A stretch of DNA of 48,072 bases. Source: Alcaligenaceae bacterium 429 (lineage in GTDB: Bacteria > Pseudomonadota > Gammaproteobacteria > Burkholderiales > Burkholderiaceae_B). The notes under the pieces are model-generated. The model searched no databases and had not been told where the DNA came from. It saw nothing but the letters and a program-made list of their open reading frames with translations. Both the position numbers and the translations under genes were made by a program. This document shows positions 26,620 to 37,126 of this stretch, in pieces (within the stretch, counting starts at the first letter, position 1; the number at the start of each line of letters is the position of its first letter). The DNA lies in the NCBI GenBank assembly GCA_004791645.1, contig SRSN01000002.1, positions 1 to 48,072 of the forward strand, given 5' to 3'.

Positions 26620-27108
26620 TTATTCTGCCGCAGGCTCTTTTACTTCTTCTGTAGATTCAGCAGGCTCAACCACAGGAGCCTCTTCTACTTTGCTTTCAGC
26701 CTCAGGCTCAACCGCTTGCGGCACACTGGCTGCCGGAGCCGGTGTAGACGGAACTACCGGTACACTTACATCTGGCGCAGCAGGTGTAGTAGGAGCTGGA
26801 GCCGACATACCCGGAATGATGGACTCAAAGCCCTGCATCACACCAGATTCAATTTCAGCTTTAGCGGAAGGTTTGTAAACCACCCATGCCAAACCCGCGG
26901 TAGAAACAAAAAACACAATCGCGGCATACTTAGTCGTGCGCGACAAGAAGTTGGCAGCACCAGCAGCACCAAACACACTACCTGCTGAACCACTACCAAA
27001 AGACGAACCCATGTCCGCCCCTTTACCTTGTTGCAACAACACCAAACCAATAATAGTCAGTGAAGACAATACCTGCACTGCCTGCAAGACTGGTTGAATC
27101 CATTCCAT
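26620..27108 (-). CDS. secG: Preprotein translocase subunit SecG
   Basis: Small subunit of the SecYEG channel. Two membrane helices (about residues 5-25 and 58-78) flank the cytoplasmic family motif LLQQGKGADMGSSFGSGSAG, followed by VFGAAGAANFLSR. The protein has 162 aa, longer than the ~110 of E. coli, because of an 85-residue tail rich in Pro, Ala, Val and Glu after residue 78. Such tails are common but variable in the family. It lies 16 bases after tpiA, in the order tpiA-secG found in many proteobacteria. Confidence 0.95.
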   Translation of the reverse strand: MEWIQPVLQAVQVLSSLTIIGLVLLQQGKGADMGSSFGSGSAGSVFGAAGAANFLSRTTKYAAIVFFVSTAGLAWVVYKPSAKAEIESGVMQGFESIIPGMSAPAPTTPAAPDVSVPVVPSTPAPAASVPQAVEPEAESKVEEAPVVEPAESTEEVKEPAAE

Positions 27109-27124
27109 GTGATCACTCCGTGGC

Positions 27125-27868
27125 TTATATCGCCGCTATCGCTAAAAATTCTTCGGCCTTAAGTGCCGCACCACCCACCAATGCACCATCTATATCAGGC
27201 ATGGCGAACAAACTCTTTGCATTTGCCGCATTGACGCTACCGCCATACAACACACGCACTTCTTCAGCACCGCTGTTACGCAAGCACTCGCGTATAAACG
27301 CATGCACAGCCTGAGCTTGCTCTGGCGTTGCACTTTTCCCTGTACCTATGGCCCAGACCGGCTCATAGGCCACAACCACTCGCCTCACAACATCAGCACC
27401 CAAATCCAGCAAAGGCTGCAATTGTCGCAAGACTACAGCATGCGCTTCACCAGCCTCGTGCTCAGCATCGCTTTCACCCACACAAAAAACTGGCGTAATA
27501 CCGCAAGACAGTGCTTGCACTGCTTTATCAGCCACCAATTGATCTGACTCAGCATGACGTTGTCGGCGTTCAGAGTGCCCCACCAACGCCCACTTACAGG
27601 CAAAATCCTGCAGCATAGCCGCTGATACTTCACCTGTGTACGCACCTTGCTGCTGATCACTAACGTCTTGCGCACCCCATGAGACCAAGGATCCCGCAAG
27701 AATCTCTTGCGCTTGAGCCAAATAAGGGAACGGCACACAGACTGCCAGCTCACAGGCCTGGCTTGGTCGGTAATGCGCTAACGCCTGCAACAGCACCGTG
27801 CTGCCACCCAGCGACGCATTCATTTTCCAGTTACCAATAATAAGAGGAGAGCGAGTTGTAGTTGTCAT
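27125..27868 (-). CDS. tpiA: Triosephosphate isomerase
   Basis: Cytoplasmic glycolytic and gluconeogenic enzyme interconverting dihydroxyacetone phosphate and glyceraldehyde 3-phosphate, 247 aa. Active-site residues are all visible: NWKMN with K15, VGHSERR with H98, and VAYEPVWAIGTG with E169. The phosphate-binding LYGGSVN is near the C terminus. A TACAAT -10 lies on the minus strand about 55 bases upstream (near plus 27924), without a convincing -35. Confidence 0.97.
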   Translation of the reverse strand: MTTTTRSPLIIGNWKMNASLGGSTVLLQALAHYRPSQACELAVCVPFPYLAQAQEILAGSLVSWGAQDVSDQQQGAYTGEVSAAMLQDFACKWALVGHSERRQRHAESDQLVADKAVQALSCGITPVFCVGESDAEHEAGEAHAVVLRQLQPLLDLGADVVRRVVVAYEPVWAIGTGKSATPEQAQAVHAFIRECLRNSGAEEVRVLYGGSVNAANAKSLFAMPDIDGALVGGAALKAEEFLAIAAI

Positions 27869-28004
27869 TGACCTCTAGTACCTGAAGGCCAAAGGCCATC
27901 ACAAATAAAACAACCGATAATTGTAGCGTGTTGCCCAGATTTACGCTTAAAAATTGTGCACTTTTCGCATCGCCATATTGACTAGCGTCCAATAACACCA
28001 CCCC

Positions 28005-28979
28005 TTATGCGCGCAGGATGATTTTCCCCACCTGCTCACCTGCATCCATCATGGCATGCGCTTGTGCAGCATCGGCCATATCAAACACCGCATGCACCTT
28101 CACATTGACAGCACCGCGCTCTAACAATGGCCATACATGCTCACGCACCTGCTTAGCCAGATCAGCCTTAAAGCGTTGATCTCGAGCACGTAGAGTTGAA
28201 CCCGTTAGCGTCAATCTACGCAACATCATTTGCGCAAAATTAACCTCACCTTTAGGAGCGCCCTGCAAAGCGATGACCACAATACGGCCATCATCTGCCA
28301 GACAACGTATATCTCTATTAATATAGTCGCCCGCCACCATATCCAGAATCACATCCACGCCACGATTGTTTGTAGACTCACGCACAACCTCTTCAAACAC
28401 CTGCGTTTTGTAATTAATGCCGGTGGCACCTAGCGCATTAATAATGGCTACACGCTCATCACTACCAGCCGTAGCAAAGACACGATGCCCTTTGGCGACC
28501 GCCAATTGTATGGCCATGACTCCAATACCGCTTGCACCACCATGCACAAGCAGGGATTCACCATCCGCCAAAGCACCACGATTAAAGATATTGCTCCATA
28601 CCGTAAACGCCGTTTCGGGTATACCAGCAGCGTGGACAGGATCTATACCTTTAGGGATAGGCAAGCAATGCATCGCATCCACTACACAATATTGCGCGTA
28701 GCCACCACCTGACAGTAGCGCGCACACGCAATCACCCAGCGCATACCCGCTACCCTCTACATCGCCACCCACGATTTCGCCAGAAACCTCTAAGCCTGGT
28801 ATATCAGAAGCCCCCACAGGCGCAGGGTACATACCTTTGCGCTGCATCACATCCGGCCTATTCACGCCGGCCGCAATCACACGCAACAACAACTGTCCTG
28901 CTGCTGGCTCTGGCATAGGCCTATCAACCCAGCGCAATACCTCAGGACCACCTGGTTGGGAGATTTCTATGGCTTTCAT
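28005..28979 (-). CDS. NAD(P)H:quinone oxidoreductase, zeta-crystallin type
   Basis: Zinc-free medium-chain dehydrogenase/reductase of the PIG3/QOR group, 324 aa from the ATG at 28979 (MKAIEISQPGGPEVLRW). The open frame reaches further, but there it runs through a tRNA gene. The Rossmann motif is VHGGASGIGVMAIQLA near residue 150. No zinc ligand Cys/His set is seen, as expected. It likely reduces quinones with NADPH; the physiological substrate is unknown. The gene lies about 100 bases downstream of tRNA-Leu(UAA) on the same strand with no strong terminator between, so read-through from the tRNA promoter is possible. Confidence 0.85.
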   Translation of the reverse strand: MKAIEISQPGGPEVLRWVDRPMPEPAAGQLLLRVIAAGVNRPDVMQRKGMYPAPVGASDIPGLEVSGEIVGGDVEGSGYALGDCVCALLSGGGYAQYCVVDAMHCLPIPKGIDPVHAAGIPETAFTVWSNIFNRGALADGESLLVHGGASGIGVMAIQLAVAKGHRVFATAGSDERVAIINALGATGINYKTQVFEEVVRESTNNRGVDVILDMVAGDYINRDIRCLADDGRIVVIALQGAPKGEVNFAQMMLRRLTLTGSTLRARDQRFKADLAKQVREHVWPLLERGAVNVKVHAVFDMADAAQAHAMMDAGEQVGKIILRA

Positions 28980-29077
28980 GATATTCACTACCCTTATACA
29001 TAGATCTACAGAGAGGTCTATTATGACTCGAACAGAATCAAAAGGATAATAGATGAGCCCGAAGGCATAAGAGATGT

Positions 29078-29164
29078 TGGTGCATCCACCCGGAATCGAA
29101 CCGGGACGATCGTTTGATCGAGAGATTTTAAGTCTCTTGCGTCTACCTATTCCGCCATGGATGC
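29078..29164 (-). tRNA. tRNA-Leu (anticodon UAA)
   Basis: 87 bases with encoded CCA. Acceptor GCATCCA/TGGATGC, anticodon stem AGAGA/TCTCT with loop CTTAAAA (anticodon TAA), long variable arm CGATC/GATCG, and T-loop TTCGATT with stem CCCGG/CCGGG. Confidence 0.96.
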
Positions 29165-29178
29165 CACACAAACTTGTT

Positions 29179-29268
29179 TGGCGGAAGCGGTGAGATTCGA
29201 ACTCACGGATGAGTTACCCCATCGCTGGTTTTCAAGACCAGTCCATTCAACCACTCTGGCACGCTTCC
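29179..29268 (-). tRNA. tRNA-Ser (anticodon UGA)
   Basis: 90 bases with encoded CCA. Acceptor GGAAGCG/CGCTTCC, anticodon stem CTGGT/ACCAG with loop CTTGAAA (anticodon TGA), long variable arm and T-loop TTCGAAT. It lies 14 bases upstream of tRNA-Leu(UAA), so the two form one transcript. Confidence 0.96.
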
Positions 29269-29325
29269 AAGTTTGATTTACTGATATTGCACCAATAAGA
29301 TTGGCTCAAAACAGCAAAGAAGAAA

Positions 29326-29354
29326 ACTATACCGTAAATTTAACCGTTTGTATA
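29326..29354 (-). promoter_or_regulatory. Candidate promoter of the tRNA-Ser/tRNA-Leu unit
   Basis: On the minus strand TATACA (plus 29349-29354) and TATAGT (plus 29326-29331) are 17 bases apart. The -10 ends 57 bases before the tRNA-Ser 5' end. Confidence 0.5.
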
Positions 29355-29404
29355 CGCAGAAAGCCGCAAAATACCCTCTTATTACCCAGCCATGCTGTCC
29401 ACAT

Positions 29405-29447
29405 AAAAAAATCCCGGTGAGCACGAATGCCCAATCCGGGATTTTTT
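29405..29447. terminator. Terminator after pnp
   Basis: ATCCCGG (29411-29417) pairs with CCGGGAT (29436-29442), flanked by A6 and T6, which extends the stem. It stands 37 bases after the pnp stop and works for the minus strand. Confidence 0.9.
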
Positions 29448-29483
29448 GCTTTATATAACTAGCTTACGCTAGCACACAAAGAC

Positions 29484-31643
29484 TTATTCAGCAGCTGTGT
29501 CAGCCTCTGGTGCCGCAGGAGCAGCTTCACCACCTTGAGCTTCAATGCCACCCAAAGCTTTGATAGACAGACGCAGACGGCCTTTATCATCAGCTTCTAT
29601 AACTTTGAATTTCACAACCTGACCAACTTTCAATACATCATTCACGTTGGCAATACGGTAGTTAGCAATCTCAGAGATGTGCAGCAAGCCATCTTTACCT
29701 GGCAGAACTTGCACAATCGCGCCGAAATCCAGAATACGCAGCACTGGGCCTTCGTACTCTTGACCCACTTCTACTTCTGCTGTGATTTCTTTGATACGAC
29801 GCTCAGCTTCTTGTGCTTTCTCTAGGTCAGCACTAGAAATTGTGATTGTGCCATCATCACCGATATCGATCTGTGTACCAGTTTCTTCGGTCAGCGTACG
29901 AATAGTCGCGCCACCTTTACCAATCACATCACGGATTTTTTCTGGGTTGATTTTTACTGTCAACATACGTGGAGCAAATGCGGACAATTCTGTACGCGCG
30001 CCTTCCAAGGATGTTTTCATCAAACCCAAGATGTGCATGCGGCCTTCGCGAGCCTGAGCCAATGCAACACTCATGATTTCAGTAGTGATACCTTGAATCT
30101 TGATATCCATCTGCAATGCAGTAATACCGTGCTCTGTACCCGCTACTTTGAAGTCCATATCGCCCAGGTGATCTTCATCACCCAAGATATCGGTCAACAC
30201 AGCAAACTTACCACCGTCTTTGATCAGACCCATTGCCACACCAGCAACGTGATCAGTCATGGGCACGCCCGCATCCATCATTGCCAATGAGCCACCACAC
30301 ACAGTCGCCATAGAGGACGAACCGTTGGACTCAGTCACTTCAGACACAATACGCAACGAGTATTGGAAGTCTTCCGCTGGAGGCAGCATGTGAGCCAAAG
30401 CGCGTTTAGCCAAACGACCATGACCGATCTCACGACGCTTAGGCGCACCAAAACGGCCTGTTTCGCCTGTAGCAAACGGAGGGAAGTTGTAGTGCAGCAT
30501 GAAACGATCACGGTACTCACCCATGACGGAATCAATGATCTGCTCGTCTTGGCGTGTACCCAGTGTGGCTACAACCAAGGCTTGCGTTTCACCACGAGTG
30601 AACAACACGCTACCGTGAGCACGTGGCAATACGCCAGTACGGATAGAAATAGGACGGACCGTACGTGTATCGCGACCATCAATACGCGGCTCGCCACTCA
30701 GAATTTGACTACGAACAATCTGGCTCTCGAAATCAAACAGAATGTTTTCAACACCCACTGAATCAGGAGCAGCTTCGCCTTTTTCTTCCGCGGAAGCAGC
30801 CAAGGAGTCTTTCACAGATTGGCTGATCTCTTTCAAACGCAATGTACGCGCTTGTTTTTCACGGATTTGGTAGGCTTCTTTCAACTGATCAAAAGCAACA
30901 GCGCGCACAGCACTGATCAATGCTTCGTTAGCTGGCTCTGGCTGCCAATCCCATTCAGGTTTGCCGGCATCTTCAACCAACTCATGAATCGCATTGATCA
31001 CGTTTTGCATTTGCTCGTGACCAAAGGCAATCGCACCCAACATCACATCTTCAGACAATTGCTGAGCATCAGACTCAACCATCAACACAGCAGCCTCTGT
31101 ACCAGCCACAACCAAGTCCAACTTGGATTGCTCTGTTTGAGCTGTAGTTGGGTTCAGTACGTACTGACCATCCACATAACCCACACGCGCTGCACCAGCA
31201 GGGCCATTGAATGGAATACCAGAAATAGCCAACGCAGCTGAAGCACCAATCAACGCTGGGATAACTGGGTCAATCTCAGGATTAACGGACAGCGCGTGAA
31301 TGATGATTTGAACTTCGTTGTAAAACCCTTCAGGGAACAACGGACGCAGCGGACGGTCGATCAGACGTGAAGTCAATGTCTCACGCTCTGATGGCTTACC
31401 TTCACGCTTAAAGAAACCACCGGGAATGCGCCCAGCAGCGTAGGTTTTCTCTACGTAATCTACGGTCAAAGGAAAGAAATCCTGACCGGCTTTAGCTTTT
31501 TTAGCACCTACAACGGTTGCCAAAATAACGGTATCTTCAACAGAAACAAGCACGGCACCTGATGCCTGCCGTGCAATTTCACCCGTTTCCAACACAACTT
31601 CATGTGCGCCGTACTGGAATTTTTTTGTGACTTTATTGAACAT
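29484..31643 (-). CDS. pnp: Polyribonucleotide nucleotidyltransferase (PNPase)
   Basis: 3'-5' phosphorolytic exoribonuclease of the RNA degradosome, 719 aa. Two RNase PH domains (about 10-230 and 310-540) are joined by a helical linker. The first has [16 protein letters not shown] and [12 protein letters not shown]; the second has [12 protein letters not shown] and the catalytic [16 protein letters not shown] domain (about 553-615, [20 protein letters not shown]) and an S1 domain (about 622-690, [20 protein letters not shown]) follow. A short acidic Ala/Glu tail ends it. It lies downstream of rpsO with a terminator between them, the usual rpsO-pnp layout. Confidence 0.97.
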   Translation of the reverse strand: MFNKVTKKFQYGAHEVVLETGEIARQASGAVLVSVEDTVILATVVGAKKAKAGQDFFPLTVDYVEKTYAAGRIPGGFFKREGKPSERETLTSRLIDRPLRPLFPEGFYNEVQIIIHALSVNPEIDPVIPALIGASAALAISGIPFNGPAGAARVGYVDGQYVLNPTTAQTEQSKLDLVVAGTEAAVLMVESDAQQLSEDVMLGAIAFGHEQMQNVINAIHELVEDAGKPEWDWQPEPANEALISAVRAVAFDQLKEAYQIREKQARTLRLKEISQSVKDSLAASAEEKGEAAPDSVGVENILFDFESQIVRSQILSGEPRIDGRDTRTVRPISIRTGVLPRAHGSVLFTRGETQALVVATLGTRQDEQIIDSVMGEYRDRFMLHYNFPPFATGETGRFGAPKRREIGHGRLAKRALAHMLPPAEDFQYSLRIVSEVTESNGSSSMATVCGGSLAMMDAGVPMTDHVAGVAMGLIKDGGKFAVLTDILGDEDHLGDMDFKVAGTEHGITALQMDIKIQGITTEIMSVALAQAREGRMHILGLMKTSLEGARTELSAFAPRMLTVKINPEKIRDVIGKGGATIRTLTEETGTQIDIGDDGTITISSADLEKAQEAERRIKEITAEVEVGQEYEGPVLRILDFGAIVQVLPGKDGLLHISEIANYRIANVNDVLKVGQVVKFKVIEADDKGRLRLSIKALGGIEAQGGEAAPAAPEADTAAE

Positions 31644-31660
31644 TCACTACGTTCCTTACA

Positions 31661-31708
31661 ATAAAAAACCGTGCGTACCGCAAGAGGTTTCTTGCAGCAA
31701 GCACGGTT
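31661..31708 (-). terminator. rpsO-pnp intercistronic terminator
   Basis: On the minus strand AACCGTGC pairs with GCACGGTT, with an inner GCAAGA/TCTTGC stem, and is followed by T6. A separate perfect palindrome, CGGGGCATGCCCCG, lies at 31717-31730, right behind the rpsO stop. It matches the partial terminator between rpsO and pnp known from E. coli. Confidence 0.85.
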
Positions 31709-31735
31709 ATTTCGTGCGGGGCATGCCCCGGCATA

Positions 31736-32002
31736 TTACTTACGCAGACCGAGTCTTTCGATCAACGCGCGGTAAGCGTCAGGCTTACGATCTTTCAAGT
31801 AATCCAACAGTTTACGGCGACGGCTAACCATGCGCAGCAGACCACGACGTGAGTGGTGATCTTTAACGTGGGTTTTGAAGTGCTCTGTCAAATGAGCAAT
31901 ACGTGCCGAAAGCAGCGCTACTTGAACTTCTGGAGAACCAGTATCGCCGGCTTTACGTTGGTATTCCGAAACGATTTCGGTTTTTTTAACTACTACTGTC
32001 AT
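31736..32002 (-). CDS. rpsO: 30S ribosomal protein S15
   Basis: Small-subunit protein that binds the central domain of 16S rRNA, 88 aa, the family length. The signature [16 protein letters not shown] (from about residue 20) and the core [21 protein letters not shown] are intact. GAGGAT precedes the ATG. Its leader contains a stem-loop that could serve S15 autoregulation. Confidence 0.97.
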   Translation of the reverse strand: MTVVVKKTEIVSEYQRKAGDTGSPEVQVALLSARIAHLTEHFKTHVKDHHSRRGLLRMVSRRRKLLDYLKDRKPDAYRALIERLGLRK

Positions 32003-32024
32003 AACATTATCCTCAAATAACTTG

Positions 32025-32048
32025 CGATAGAACCGAGGAGCCCTATCG
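32025..32048 (-). promoter_or_regulatory. Stem-loop in the rpsO leader
   Basis: CGATAG pairs with CTATCG around a 12-base loop, 22 bases before the rpsO start. S15 represses its own mRNA through differing leader structures in several bacteria; that this one is such a site is inference. Confidence 0.4.
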
Positions 32049-32090
32049 TGTCATCAGCAAAAACACTTTGCTTACGCAAAACAATCTGGA

Positions 32091-32096
32091 ATTATA
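32091..32096 (-). promoter_or_regulatory. -10 box of the rpsO promoter
   Basis: A perfect TATAAT on the minus strand, 88 bases upstream of rpsO. No convincing -35 lies 16-18 bases before it. Confidence 0.5.
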
Positions 32097-32176
32097 TAGC
32101 AAAACGCCCAAGCACGTAAGATCCTTCAATTACGCAACCCCGTAATTAGGCGCTGCCACCACAGGAAGTACGAAAA

Positions 32177-32686
32177 ATGCCACGCTTTACCGCCCTACCC
32201 TGCATTACTTTTGTCAGCCTATTGATGGCGGGCTGCACCAGTCTAAGCAACGTACCACCTGGCACCGCGTTAGATACAGCCATTAACGAATACGGCACAC
32301 CCACACAACGCTGCAATAACGTCAAACCTGAACTGGTGAACTGGTCCACCCAACCTATGGGTTACTACGCGTGGACGGCCGAGGTGGATGAACAAAACAT
32401 CATTCTCTCCATACAGCAAATGCTTTCTGATGAGGGTTTTAGGCAATTAGACCAACATGACTGGAGTGCCTCCATGATTGCCTGTTGGTACGGCCCACCC
32501 GCTGTTGATGAATTTGCCCGATGGAAAGGCGTCACCTATCGCACCTGGTCATACCGTTATAAGCAAGGCGGTGCGTTCAATTCGCTGATGTATATGTACT
32601 TCAATGAAAAGGGCCAGTTGGTTCACCACCATCCTGGCCCTGATCCGCGTGATATTAACGACGGTATATTTCGCGGTATGGATTAA
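32177..32686 (+). CDS. Putative outer-membrane lipoprotein, function unknown
   Basis: 169 aa with a lipoprotein signal: a hydrophobic stretch ends in the lipobox LMAGC, with the lipidated C20. AGGAAG lies 8 bases before the ATG. The mature part begins with a short region, ALDTAINEYGTPTQRC, that faintly recalls the BamE/OmlA-type repeat, but no full domain is recognised. It contains two further Cys and many aromatic residues. It stands alone between rpsO and pssA; its TAA shares three bases with the convergent pssA stop. Confidence 0.75.
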   Translation: MPRFTALPCITFVSLLMAGCTSLSNVPPGTALDTAINEYGTPTQRCNNVKPELVNWSTQPMGYYAWTAEVDEQNIILSIQQMLSDEGFRQLDQHDWSASMIACWYGPPAVDEFARWKGVTYRTWSYRYKQGGAFNSLMYMYFNEKGQLVHHHPGPDPRDINDGIFRGMD

Positions 32687-33447
32687 GCATCCTCTCGGCG
32701 CTGCTCAATCAGCCTACGCGCACGATGCCAGCGCCATGCCATCACCACCCAACCCGACAAGCCATACAGCACAAACAAGCCAAACAGCACTACCGGCGGA
32801 TCGGAAGAGACAAACACGAACAGCAACACCAGCAGCAACATGCCCCAGAACGGCACACTTTTGCTCAATGCAAATGTTTTGCCACTATAGAAAGGCGCAT
32901 TGGAGACCATGGCAACGCCAGCGTAAATCGTTAGGACAAAGGCGCTCCACTGCAATACGTGCGTAGAAATCGGCAATTTATTATCCACCGACAACCACAC
33001 AAAGCCAGCAATAAGCGCAGCCGCCGCAGGACTAGGTAAGCCCTGAAAGAAGCGTTTATCCACAACAGCGATATTGGTGTTGAAACGCGCCAAGCGCAAT
33101 GCTGCACCCGCAACAAACACGAATGCTGCCAACCACCCCCATCGACCTAGATCTTGGAGTGCCCACACATACATCACCAATGCAGGCGCCACACCAAAAG
33201 AAGTTAAGTCAGCCATGGAGTCATACTGCTCACCGAAGGCGGACTGCGTATTAGTCAGGCGCGCTACTCGCCCATCCATACCATCAAATACCATCGCCAA
33301 GAATATGGCTATAGCAGCCACTTCAAACCGCCCATTCATGGCCTGCACGACGGCATAAAAACCAGCGAATAAGTTCGCGGTAGTAAACGCGTTAGGTAAA
33401 AGGTAAATACTGCGACGACGTAATTCGTCTGTATTGCGACCGGGCAT
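32683..33447 (-). CDS. pssA: CDP-diacylglycerol-serine O-phosphatidyltransferase
   Basis: Integral membrane enzyme making phosphatidylserine, the precursor of phosphatidylethanolamine; 254 aa with about seven membrane helices. The CDP-alcohol phosphatidyltransferase motif is complete: D55, D58-G59, A62-R63, G72, D76 and D80. This is the membrane (type II) form, not the E. coli PLD-like one. It lies downstream of ilvC on the same strand, but the ilvC terminator separates them. Confidence 0.94.
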   Translation of the reverse strand: MPGRNTDELRRRSIYLLPNAFTTANLFAGFYAVVQAMNGRFEVAAIAIFLAMVFDGMDGRVARLTNTQSAFGEQYDSMADLTSFGVAPALVMYVWALQDLGRWGWLAAFVFVAGAALRLARFNTNIAVVDKRFFQGLPSPAAAALIAGFVWLSVDNKLPISTHVLQWSAFVLTIYAGVAMVSNAPFYSGKTFALSKSVPFWGMLLLVLLFVFVSSDPPVVLFGLFVLYGLSGWVVMAWRWHRARRLIEQRREDA

Positions 33448-33534
33448 AATTCAAGCTGAAGGTAAGAAACCAAAGAAACCGCTTAAAAGCAGCTGGGTAA
33501 GAATGAGATATTAGCAGCTTATGGGCAATTACAA

Positions 33535-33576
33535 AAAACAAAAAGGCTGGCACAGGGAGATCCCTAGGCCAGCCTT
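33535..33576 (-). terminator. Terminator of ilvC (ilvIHC operon)
   Basis: AAGGCTGGC pairs with GCCAGCCTT, with an inner AGGGA/TCCCT stem. On the minus strand it is followed by a T-rich tract. Confidence 0.92.
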
Positions 33577-33599
33577 ATGGCGTTAATCACGCCACATGC

Positions 33600-34652
<1,053 letters not shown>

Positions 34653-34666
34653 TTAATTTAATAAAG

Positions 34667-35158
34667 TTAAACCTTCAAAACCCGTTCACCACGGCTGATA
34701 CCTGACACACCGGTTCGTACTGTTTCCAAAATGGAACTGCGATCCAATGCATTGATGAAGGCAGAGATTTTCTCCTGCACTCCAGTCAGTTCAATCGTGT
34801 AGGTTTTGTCAGTCACATCAATGATGCTGCCACGGAAAATGTCAGCCATACGTTTGATTTCTTCGCGCTCTTTACCTACTGCACGCACTTTGATGAGCAT
34901 GAGTTCACGCTCAACGTGCGGGCCTTCGGAAAGATCCACCACCTTCACCACATCAACGAGGCGATTCAGGTGTTTGGTAATTTGCTCGATCACCTCATCG
35001 GGACCTATGGTCACAATCGTCATCCTAGACAACGTTGCATCTTCCGTAGGTGCCACAGTCAAGGTTTCAATGTTGTAGCCACGCGCAGAAAACAGACCAA
35101 CCACACGCGACAATGCGCCGGGTTCGTTCTCAAGCAGGATGGAAATCACGTGTTTCAT
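34667..35158 (-). CDS. ilvH: Acetolactate synthase small (regulatory) subunit
   Basis: Regulatory subunit that gives acetohydroxyacid synthase its activity and valine feedback inhibition, 163 aa. The start at 35158 (MKHVISILLENEPGALSRV) overlaps the ilvI stop as ATGA; the frame extends 10 codons into ilvI but that is not needed. The N-terminal ACT domain (2-75) has ENEPGALSRVVGLFSARGYN. The C-terminal domain (about 80-160) is also typical. Confidence 0.97.
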   Translation of the reverse strand: MKHVISILLENEPGALSRVVGLFSARGYNIETLTVAPTEDATLSRMTIVTIGPDEVIEQITKHLNRLVDVVKVVDLSEGPHVERELMLIKVRAVGKEREEIKRMADIFRGSIIDVTDKTYTIELTGVQEKISAFINALDRSSILETVRTGVSGISRGERVLKV

Positions 35159-36891
35159 AATTCCTCTCCTTTCAGATCTTCTGCACACAACAACATTTCC
35201 GTTAAACCTTTACCCGCCTTAACCATTGGCCAGACGTTTTCTGTTTTATCGGTGATGAAGTCCATGAATACCAAGCGGTTTTTATGTTTAGTGAACGCCT
35301 CTTGAATGGCCGGTTTCACATCCGCAGGTTTATCAATACGCATACCAACGTGGCCGTAGCTTTCAACCAGTTTCACGAAGTCAGGTAACGCATCCATGTA
35401 GGATTCCGAGTAACGGGAACCGTAATCGATTTCCTGCCACTGACGCACCATACCCAGACTGCGGTTGTTCAAGCACAGCAGCTTAGGTGTCATACGATAT
35501 TGCAGACATGTGGACAACTCTTGGATGTTCATCTGAATAGATGCTTCACCAGTAATCACCGCTACATCTGCATCAGGGTTAGCCATCTGTACGCCCATAG
35601 CGTAAGGCAGGCCCACACCCATCGTACCCAAGCCACCCGAGTTCAACCAACGACGTGGTTTATTGAAACGGTAGTATTGTGCCGCCCACATTTGGTGCTG
35701 ACCCACATCAGAAGTCACGAAAGCGTCACCGCCCGTTACTTCCCATAGAGCCTCCACCACTGACTGAGGTTTAATCACTTCGTCAGAAGGTTTGTAGACT
35801 AGGCATTTCTTCTCGCGCCAAACGTTGATCTGCTTCCACCATTGTTCCAGAGCTGTTTTGCTCTTAGCGGATGAGGAACGAACTTGTGCGTACTGTTCGT
35901 TGAACTCTTGCAGAACTTCCTTAACGCTGCCCACGATAGGCACATCCACTTTCACACGTTTGGAAATGGAGGAAGGATCAATATCAATGTGAACAATTTT
36001 TCGAGGGACTTGCATGAAGTGACGAGGATTCGCAATTACGCGGTCATCGAAACGTGCGCCCACAGCAATCAACACATCACTGTGTTGCATAGCCATGTTT
36101 GCTTCATACGTACCGTGCATACCTGGCATACCCACATACTGATCGCTATTACCTGGGTAAGCACCCAGAGCCATCAGCGTGGTAGTACAAGGTGCACCAC
36201 AAAGCTCGACTAATTGTTTAACTTCTTCGGATGCATTATCCAAGATAGCGCCGCCGCCCACGTAGATCATGGGACGCTCAGCTGCTGCCAGCATTTGCAC
36301 CGCTTTTTTAATCTGCCCCTGATGCCCTTTGGATACAGGCATGTAGGAACGCATTTTGACCTCGCCACGCTTAGGCGTGTAGCGAGCCATTGCTGCAGTA
36401 ATATCTTTGGGGATATCGACCAACACAGGACCTGGACGGCCTGTAGTCGCGATATAGAAAGCTTTGCGAATAGTATCTGCTAGCTCTTTTACGTCACGCA
36501 CCAAAAAGTTGTGCTTAACGCAAGGGCGCGTAATACCAATAGCATCACATTCTTGAAAAGCATCTTCGCCTATAGACTGAGAACCAACTTGGCCACTGAT
36601 CACCACCATAGGGATGGAGTCCATGTAGGCCGTTGCAATACCTGTTACAGCATTAGTCAGACCTGGGCCACTGGTAACCAGCGCTACACCAACTTTGTTG
36701 GAGGAGCGTGAATAGGCATCCGCCGCGTGCACAGCTGCTTGCTCGTGACGCACCAAAATGTGGCGGAATTTGTCCTGCTTGAAAATTGCATCGTAGATGT
36801 ATAGTACGGCACCACCTGGATAGCCGAAAACGTGTTCTACGCCCTCGTCAGCCAGCGTGCGCACGACTATATCTGCGCCATTGAGTTCCAT
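35155..36891 (-). CDS. ilvI: Acetolactate synthase large (catalytic) subunit
   Basis: Thiamine-diphosphate and FAD enzyme forming acetolactate or acetohydroxybutyrate, first common step of branched-chain amino-acid synthesis; 578 aa. The catalytic E50 is in ILVRHEQAAVHAADAYSR. The central FAD-binding domain is about 190-340. The C-terminal ThDP motif reads GEASIQMNIQEL instead of the usual GDG start, with NN about 28 residues later. AAAGGA precedes the ATG at a 9-base spacing. The operon leader is long (over 235 bases) and carries an early terminator (37127-37150). Confidence 0.96.
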   Translation of the reverse strand: MELNGADIVVRTLADEGVEHVFGYPGGAVLYIYDAIFKQDKFRHILVRHEQAAVHAADAYSRSSNKVGVALVTSGPGLTNAVTGIATAYMDSIPMVVISGQVGSQSIGEDAFQECDAIGITRPCVKHNFLVRDVKELADTIRKAFYIATTGRPGPVLVDIPKDITAAMARYTPKRGEVKMRSYMPVSKGHQGQIKKAVQMLAAAERPMIYVGGGAILDNASEEVKQLVELCGAPCTTTLMALGAYPGNSDQYVGMPGMHGTYEANMAMQHSDVLIAVGARFDDRVIANPRHFMQVPRKIVHIDIDPSSISKRVKVDVPIVGSVKEVLQEFNEQYAQVRSSSAKSKTALEQWWKQINVWREKKCLVYKPSDEVIKPQSVVEALWEVTGGDAFVTSDVGQHQMWAAQYYRFNKPRRWLNSGGLGTMGVGLPYAMGVQMANPDADVAVITGEASIQMNIQELSTCLQYRMTPKLLCLNNRSLGMVRQWQEIDYGSRYSESYMDALPDFVKLVESYGHVGMRIDKPADVKPAIQEAFTKHKNRLVFMDFITDKTENVWPMVKAGKGLTEMLLCAEDLKGEEL

Positions 36892-37126
36892 TATGAAATT
36901 CCTTTCAGTCTTGCACTAACTCCCCGACTGGCACTTAAGCCGGAGTCTCAGCCAAATACAGCAACATGATCTGGCGCTTTATGACCCACGGGACCACGCC
37001 ACCCAGACACACTACTGCTTGACCTGCACTCTTTCGGAAAGTAGCACTTGCGTACAAACGCGATAGCATGAAATGGAAGTCCTGGCATCTCACGCTTGTG
37101 GCGCGGCCAGCAACAAATAAAAAGGC

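Noticed and set aside
2185-33598. A 16-base identity, CGTTAATCACGCCACA, at about 2185 and 33583
   Set aside because: One match of this length is expected about by chance in 48 kb; one copy is the ispF coding end.
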